Shown one piece after another: positions 59,177 to 64,000 of a stretch of 64,000 nucleotides of DNA (position 1 is the first letter of the stretch; the number at the start of each line of letters is the position of its first letter). The notes below the pieces were generated by a model, which saw nothing but the letters and a program-made list of their open reading frames with translations, searched no databases and was not told where the DNA came from. Origin of the DNA: Diphasiastrum complanatum (lineage: Eukaryota > Streptophyta > Lycopodiopsida > Lycopodiales > Lycopodiaceae); the NCBI GenBank assembly GCA_029204225.1, contig MU831933.1, forward strand, positions 32,266 through 96,265, given 5' to 3'. A program made the translations under genes and the position numbers.

Positions 59177-60003
59177 TGTGAAAAATGCAAAAATTATGCT
59201 TGGTCAAGGCCAAATCTATGTATATAGAATGATTACACATGTGTGGAGCATGTTCCCACGTGTGAAATAAATGTACTTTTCATGTAGTACAATCATATAG
59301 CTTGTACATATAGTTTAAATTAAGTCCTATTGGCTAAAAAGGCCAAAATCATGTTTTTTAGTCATATGCCACATGGCATCAATCTAGACATTGCATGAGC
59401 CACATCATGAGATTAGGTGTCAAATCCCATGTGTAGAGGTCTGCTCACATGTGTGGAATAAGCTGAGGAAGTCGAATTTGCACTTCTAGAAGAGTTTTTC
59501 CTAGTTCTCTACATGGAAGAAAAATGGACCAAAAGTGCTCAGAATAGAAGGTTTTGTCCAAGTGTCAATTTTGCATGATGAATCATCACATGACAAAGCA
59601 TCCTCACACATGTGAGATTAGAGGGATGATCATTACCATGAGCTCCCACTTTTTGTATATATAGAGCCACATTTGGCCATAATCATTAAGCAACACCAAT
59701 CTTGGTTTTGGAGGCAATTCTTGTCAATCTCTCCATTTGTCTTGATTTTTTTTTATAGTTTTGAGTTCCTATCATATTTTACTTTGATTTCAGATTGGAG
59801 TCCGTACAGATTTCCACGCGTGTGAAACCATCAAGTACAATTCCCTTTCATTTATGATTGTTCTTGTTAGATTTTCTCATCTAAATTTGATCTAGATTGA
59901 TCTAAATCGTGTGTAGATTGATAGATCAATTGTATCTAACATCCAATCACTCTTGTGGATCATTTTAGGATCCATTCTTGGTCCAATTTTACAGATTTCC
60001 ACA
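59177..60003 (+). repeat. Copia B 5' LTR
   Basis: Starts TGTGAAAAATGC and ends TTTCCACA before an exact primer site; 827 bp, same family as 30548-31366. It carries ACACATGTGTGGAG, CCACGTGTGAAAT, CACATGTGAGAT and CCACGCGTGTGAAACC. Confidence 0.9.
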
Positions 60004-60016
60004 TGGTATCAGAGCC
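60004..60016 (+). promoter_or_regulatory. Copia primer-binding site, exact consensus
   Basis: TGGTATCAGAGCC directly after the LTR, a perfect match to the plant copia initiator-tRNA-Met site. Confidence 0.92.
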
Positions 60017-60600
60017 AAGTACAAGAGGATTTATGAAGATTTGATGGGGTTGATCCAAAACTAAGCCCAAATTAGCAAGTTTTTGGAAACTAGCTAATTT
60101 TGATGTGGCGAGTTGGATAGGATAGGTATACTCAAAATTTATGGACAAAAACTTGTTGTGAGCTGCAGGGGTACTTTTCACACGTTCTAGAATGTACAAT
60201 ACCAGTTTTGGAGCCTTATGCTTCAGTTTGATGCTAAATCTCCCAATTTAGCAAGTTTGTGGAAACTAGCTAATTTTGAGGTAGAGAGTCTGAATTGATA
60301 GCTAGATTCAATTTTTTTTTGTACCAAAACTTGTTGTAGGCTGTAGGTGTATCTTCCAAACATGTGGGGCCGTACAAAACCTGTTTTGGTTGAGAAATTC
60401 AAATTGATGCATAATTTGACTTATACACCTAAATTTAGAGATTTTTAGTGCAAATTCAAGCTTTTTCTATAGAGATTCTATTCCTATGATTTGTTCTTGG
60501 ATTAGATCATCCAAATAATAGCTTGATTCATGTGCATTAAATGTGTTTCTCTGATTTTTTGAGTACATGTCAGATGGGAATATAGATTCGAAAAAATAAA
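60017..60600 (+). mobile_element. Copia B leader with two 176-bp units, then truncation
   Basis: Matches the copia A leader. GCAAGTTT(T/G)TGGAAACTAGC occurs at 60075 and 60251, 176 bp apart, each followed by CTTGTTGT(G/A)(A/G)GCTG and a TGTACAA/CGTACAA phrase. No gag start follows. The element is lost beyond about 60600. Confidence 0.75.
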
Positions 60601-60852
60601 TATTGACATGCTTACAATTGAGAAAATCTCAACAAAGATTTGGAAAAAGACAAAGATTATTGATATTTTATTAGAATTTTGTCTTAAAATAGTTAGAATC
60701 TGATATTTGATATGTACATTTTTATCACAAAATTTGACTTAAGATCAGCAATTTTCTTGTGCTGATTTTTAAGTTTTTTCTCTACGATAATGTACCCTAA
60801 AGTCAAATAAGATAGGAAGTACGTTGAGGAAGATAGTTGTTGAGACCCTTTG

Positions 60853-61324
60853 CTATGCTCAGCATAGAACTGCATGCACAAAATATCCGACTTCTATGTT
60901 GAGCATAGAAATTGTTGAGAAAACTAGTGTATTTCCTTCGCTTAGCATATGACTTTAGCTATGCTCAACATAGCAATGCTAGGATCATGTACATGGTGAG
61001 CATAGCATGAGCTCACAGTATCCCGAGAAAATGCTATGCTGAGCATAGCGCAGGTTCGTCAAATGGGAAGGCTTGCTATCTGAGCATAAGAATGAAAGTA
61101 AACTAGACTGAACTTCTATGCTAAGCATAGCATATGCGCATAGAGTACGGAGGGACGCTATGCTCAACATAGAACTTGGACGAGAAGGAGAAGGGTTCTT
61201 ATGCTAGCATTGGTTCGTCCAATGAAATGATATGTTATGCTTAGTAGAGGAATAAAAGAAAACTAGAGTAGCCTTTTATGCTGAGCATAGCATCTCAAAG
61301 TTTTTTATGCTACGCTTAGCATAG
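60853..61324. repeat. Cluster of CTATGCTNAGCATAG palindromes
   Basis: Full or nearly full copies lie at 60853-60867, 60894-60908, 60959-60973, 61034-61048, 61116-61130, 61158-61172, 61276-61290 and 61305-61324. Partial copies lie at 60940-60951, 60997-61005, 61076-61088, 61199-61210 and 61235-61244. Spacing is mostly 30-80 bp. A second layer is visible: GGTTCGTC recurs at 61053 and 61212 with similar sequence after it (AAAGTAAACTAGA and AAAGAAAACTAGA), so units of about 159 bp are tandem. No ORF. Confidence 0.85.
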
Positions 61325-61480
61325 AATAAGCACTGAATTTTTGAGTGTTTAAATAATTAAATCTCGATCACTTTCAAAACACAAAACAAAGGGGGTCTTG
61401 AAAATACTTAACTCTCATGCATGTAATCTTGAAAATGCATAGGAGTCATGGATGGAATTTTGAAAACAAGAAGCGAAGCC
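61325..61480. other. Spacer
   Basis: No motif seen. Confidence 0.3.
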
Positions 61481-61484
61481 TCTC

Positions 61485-61672
61485 ACCTTATAAATGATGT
61501 CGTAAATTTTGTCGAGATTTCTATGATACACGTAATGTACGATACTGAGTGTTTGTCGGCCCATGCCAAAAACATAATAGCCCACGCTATAAATTATGTC
61601 GTAAATGTTTTGGAGACATTCTGTACTATAATGAGTGTTCTCGTCGACCCATGCTTGATGAAAACATAATGG
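61485..61672 (+). repeat. Tandem duplication of about 100 bp
   Basis: ATAAATGATGTCGTAAAT (61489) and ATAAATTATGTCGTAAAT (61590) start two units. Both continue with GAGTGTT, a GTCG(G/A)CCCATGC phrase and AAAACATAAT. Both strands happen to be open here; I do not treat either as a gene. Confidence 0.75.
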
Positions 61673-61793
61673 CTCCTCCTCTTGTCTCACAACTTGCTAA
61701 TACATGGTGTTGAATGGGGCCTTAAACACTCATTATTTGTGTATTCCCAAATATGAGGCTCAATGTTTTATGGGGAGAAAGGAAATGAATCCA

Positions 61794-61816
61794 GAGAGAG
61801 AGAGAGAGAGAGAGAG
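61794..61816. repeat. Short (GA)n microsatellite
   Basis: About 11 GA units. Confidence 0.95.
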
Positions 61817-63155
61817 GAAAGGGCGACGTTTAATCGTGTTCACGTTGCGAATCTTCGCAGCAAATCCTTTGTTACTTTCTATTCAATACTCGGGGGAGAC
61901 TGGAATCGGAAAGTGGAGGAAGGAAGAGGTCTGTATGGATTTTTGGGTGCTTTACTTATTCTATGACTACTTGCTACTAATGCAAGCGCTACAGTCACCG
62001 CTCGGTATTTTAGGACTCGGAAACTGTAGGAAAAAGATGTCCAATCAGTATTGATTGACGAGTCAAGCTGCACACGTCGAGGAAAAGTAGCGTCAATGTG
62101 TGTGAAGAAGAAATATTTTACAAGCTATTTCAACGTGACAGCGTTTGACGACCGGTTGGGTACTGGATGAATCCATGAAATTTGTATCACTCTATCTAAC
62201 TCTAGACTTAGTGACAAGTGTATATGAACAACTTATGAAGGCTTGAAGCTTTATCGCGCGTGCTGTCCTTGCTGCCATCTAACCTATTACTTTCCAAATC
62301 TGTAGGCCTTTCATAGCACATGTGCAAATCGCAGAAATATATATGTTTATTTAAGATTTGTTACAGTCTTTTACCGTTTCTAAAAAAACAGCGTAAATCT
62401 TTTTACAACAGCTTGACGTTTTTTAGGTCGCCTGGAAATCTTTTTACAATATTTTAATGGTATATTTGGATCTGGCTTGCCACAACAGATTTTAAATATG
62501 CTCCACTCTAGTCTGGCCTTTTGGGTTTATTTAAGCTTTGAGAGTTTGTGTCGGTAGCTTCAACGTTTATGATATAGCTCGTTCACGGCCCACAGCTATT
62601 GACCTTCCTGTTCACGGCCCACAAGTGATACGCAGCTTATGTATAATCACATTTGATACATTTTCTTTATTATCTTGTGGGGGATTTGACAATTGGCAAC
62701 TGCGGCCTTATATTGCAGCCTTCGGTAAGGTAGAGGTTGAGGTTGCTTTCCTTTATTGACAGTAGTACTTTTGCTTTTAGAAGTGCGCGAAACAGTTTCC
62801 TGGAGAATATTACGGATCATGAGGAGGTTGGAGATGCTGCTCTGGAGTTAATAAACATGCGCATTATCCCTATATGCTCTGAGTTGTTAGTTTTGAACGT
62901 GCTTTGATCATATCTTTCATAAAGATACTTAGTAGCCGATTGCGCACATAGCATCAGCGACTACGATCCATTGCAACCTACAAAGCTTTCAAGATGATGT
63001 CCTTGGTTACATGCATCTAGACAGTAATAGGATTAGCTTTATTTTGACATACCAACAAATCTTAAGGTCAGAAGCGTGCGGAGGTGCATGAATTTTTCTA
63101 TCGTGCTCCTCCTTTCATGGCCAAAGAACAAGGACAAAAATCTCAGACCGAGAAC
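61817..63155 (+). promoter_or_regulatory. Upstream region of the MYB gene
   Basis: No other gene is visible here. A duplicated phrase GTTCACGGCCCACA occurs at about 62580-62594 and 62609-62623. A TATA-like TTTATTTAAGC lies at 62526-62536, too far upstream to assign confidently. The transcription start could not be placed. Confidence 0.35.
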
Positions 63156-63974
63156 ATGGGACGAGCGCCGTGTTGCAGCAAAGTTGGACTCAACAAGGGC
63201 CCATGGACGGCCGAAGAGGACATGCTTCTCATGAAATACATCGAGCAGCACGGAGAAGGAAACTGGCGAGCTCTTCCCAAGGCAGCAGGTATAGATCTTT
63301 TCTGCATCATACTGCCACCAAACACATCTTATTCAAATACTCCCCGTCAAGCTTTTACGCTTTCTATTCAAGTTTCACGTTTAATAAATGAAGTAAAACA
63401 GTACATCGAACTCAATCCCAGATCGTTGCTTCTTTCTGTAAGGGATTACTGCGATGTGGAAAGAGCTGCAGATGCGATGGATCAATTACCTGCGGCCTGA
63501 TCTCAAACGAGGAAACATTTCCGAGGATGAAGAAGATCTTATTATACTGTTACACGCTCTCTCGGCAACAGGTATTCAGTCCCTTACGACTCTATCAAGT
63601 TTTCACAACATTAAAGAAACTCCTACAAAGCTACGAAGCTTCAGTATACAGATATACTGTATACTGTAAAAGAAACTCTATGTTAAACCTTCAGCTTATA
63701 TCAGACACTCTGTATTCCGTGATGATGACTCAGTTTTGCGTTGTGCAGATGGTCGCTTATCGCAGGCCGTATCCCTGGTCGCACTGACAACGAAATAAAA
63801 AACTACTGGAATACACATTTGAGCAAAAAGCTTACAAGCATGCGCACTAATCCTGCAACTCACAAGCGGTTGTATTGCTCCAAAATACCTTACACTCACG
63901 GAAACCAAAACGCTTTATTAGCAGAGAAAACTGAAATCATCCAAAGCAGAAACTTATGGAATCTCATCTTGTAA
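63156..63974 (+). pseudogene. R2R3-MYB transcription factor gene, exon 2 frameshifted
   Basis: R2R3-MYB proteins are nuclear DNA-binding regulators. Start chosen at 63156 because [18 protein letters not shown] is the family N-terminus; in-frame ATGs lie upstream at 63084 and 63117. Exon 1 (63156-63288, 133 bp, the standard length) is intact with the R2 Trp residues. Introns with GT/AG ends follow at 63289-63442 and 63572-63748, at conserved positions. Exon 2 (63443-63571) is 129 bp against the usual 130: there is an extra G at its start, a base missing before TGCGATGG and another missing before CAACAG. So the GLLRCGKSC helix is out of frame and R3 loses frame at exon 3. Exon 3 carries [20 protein letters not shown] and WNTHLSKKL, then a short tail to a stop at 63972. 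The bHLH-contact motif in R3 is present except for Leu at its Arg/Lys position. Could be a recent pseudogene or a functional gene with sequence errors. Confidence 0.8.
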
Positions 63975-64000
63975 GCATAGATTCCAGTGACTTGGAGAGC

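Noticed and set aside
61415-61690. Two opposite open frames of 73 and 91 codons
   Set aside because: Both run through a 100-bp tandem duplication, neither has a recognisable motif.

Overview
This window is nuclear DNA from a seed plant with a large, repeat-rich genome. The evidence is a DYW-class pentatricopeptide (PPR) sequence, an R2R3-MYB gene with the standard plant intron positions, and a background made almost entirely of decayed Ty1/copia and Ty3/gypsy retrotransposons, one LINE and long microsatellites. A gymnosperm is my best guess from this old, nested repeat content, but nothing in the window proves it. No rRNA, tRNA, CRISPR array or prokaryote-type operon was seen.

Layout. 1-1960: gypsy 5' LTR (343-1062, minus) with a tRNA-Asp-type primer site, then a copia shred. 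4058-5665: PPR-DYW pseudogene. 7870-8985: remnant of a gene here called the extra-ORF (aORF) family, minus. 9.5-10.4 kb: copia crumbs. 10.4-14.5 kb: mostly structureless DNA with microsatellites. 14.5-17.7 kb: copia leader and LTR plus a copia gag-pol remnant, minus. 17744-21200: second aORF member, plus, with its own TATA box. 21.9-25.3 kb: copia remnants with LTRs. 25.3-26.3 kb: coiled-coil remnant. 26.5-29.2 kb: LINE reverse transcriptase split by a solo LTR that itself carries a terminal-inverted-repeat insertion. 30.5-33.7 kb: copia A (5' LTR, gag, start of pol). 33.7-40.2 kb: gypsy 1 (minus), a chimeric chromovirus cut off in gag. 40.2-43.4 kb: 3' half of a second copia. 43.9-44.9 kb: two LTRs in opposite orientation. 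44.9-48.2 kb: gypsy 2 (minus). 48.2-53.0 kb: copia C (minus), a deleted element with two long open frames. 53.3-59.2 kb (minus, read right to left): gypsy integrase, TATA box, third aORF member, polypurine tract and 3' LTR, all apparently one element. 59.2-60.6 kb: LTR and leader of copia B. 60.85-61.32 kb: cluster of 15-bp palindromes. 61.3-64.0 kb: upstream region and gene of an R2R3-MYB whose second exon is one base short.

How it fits together. Only the MYB locus and the dead PPR gene are host genes. Everything else is retroelement layers. The points most worth following are: copia C, which keeps two long frames built from fused gag, integrase and reverse-transcriptase pieces with one module duplicated; the aORF family, one member of which lies between integrase and 3' LTR of a gypsy element behind its own TATA box; the palindrome cluster upstream of the MYB gene; and the indels in MYB exon 2.
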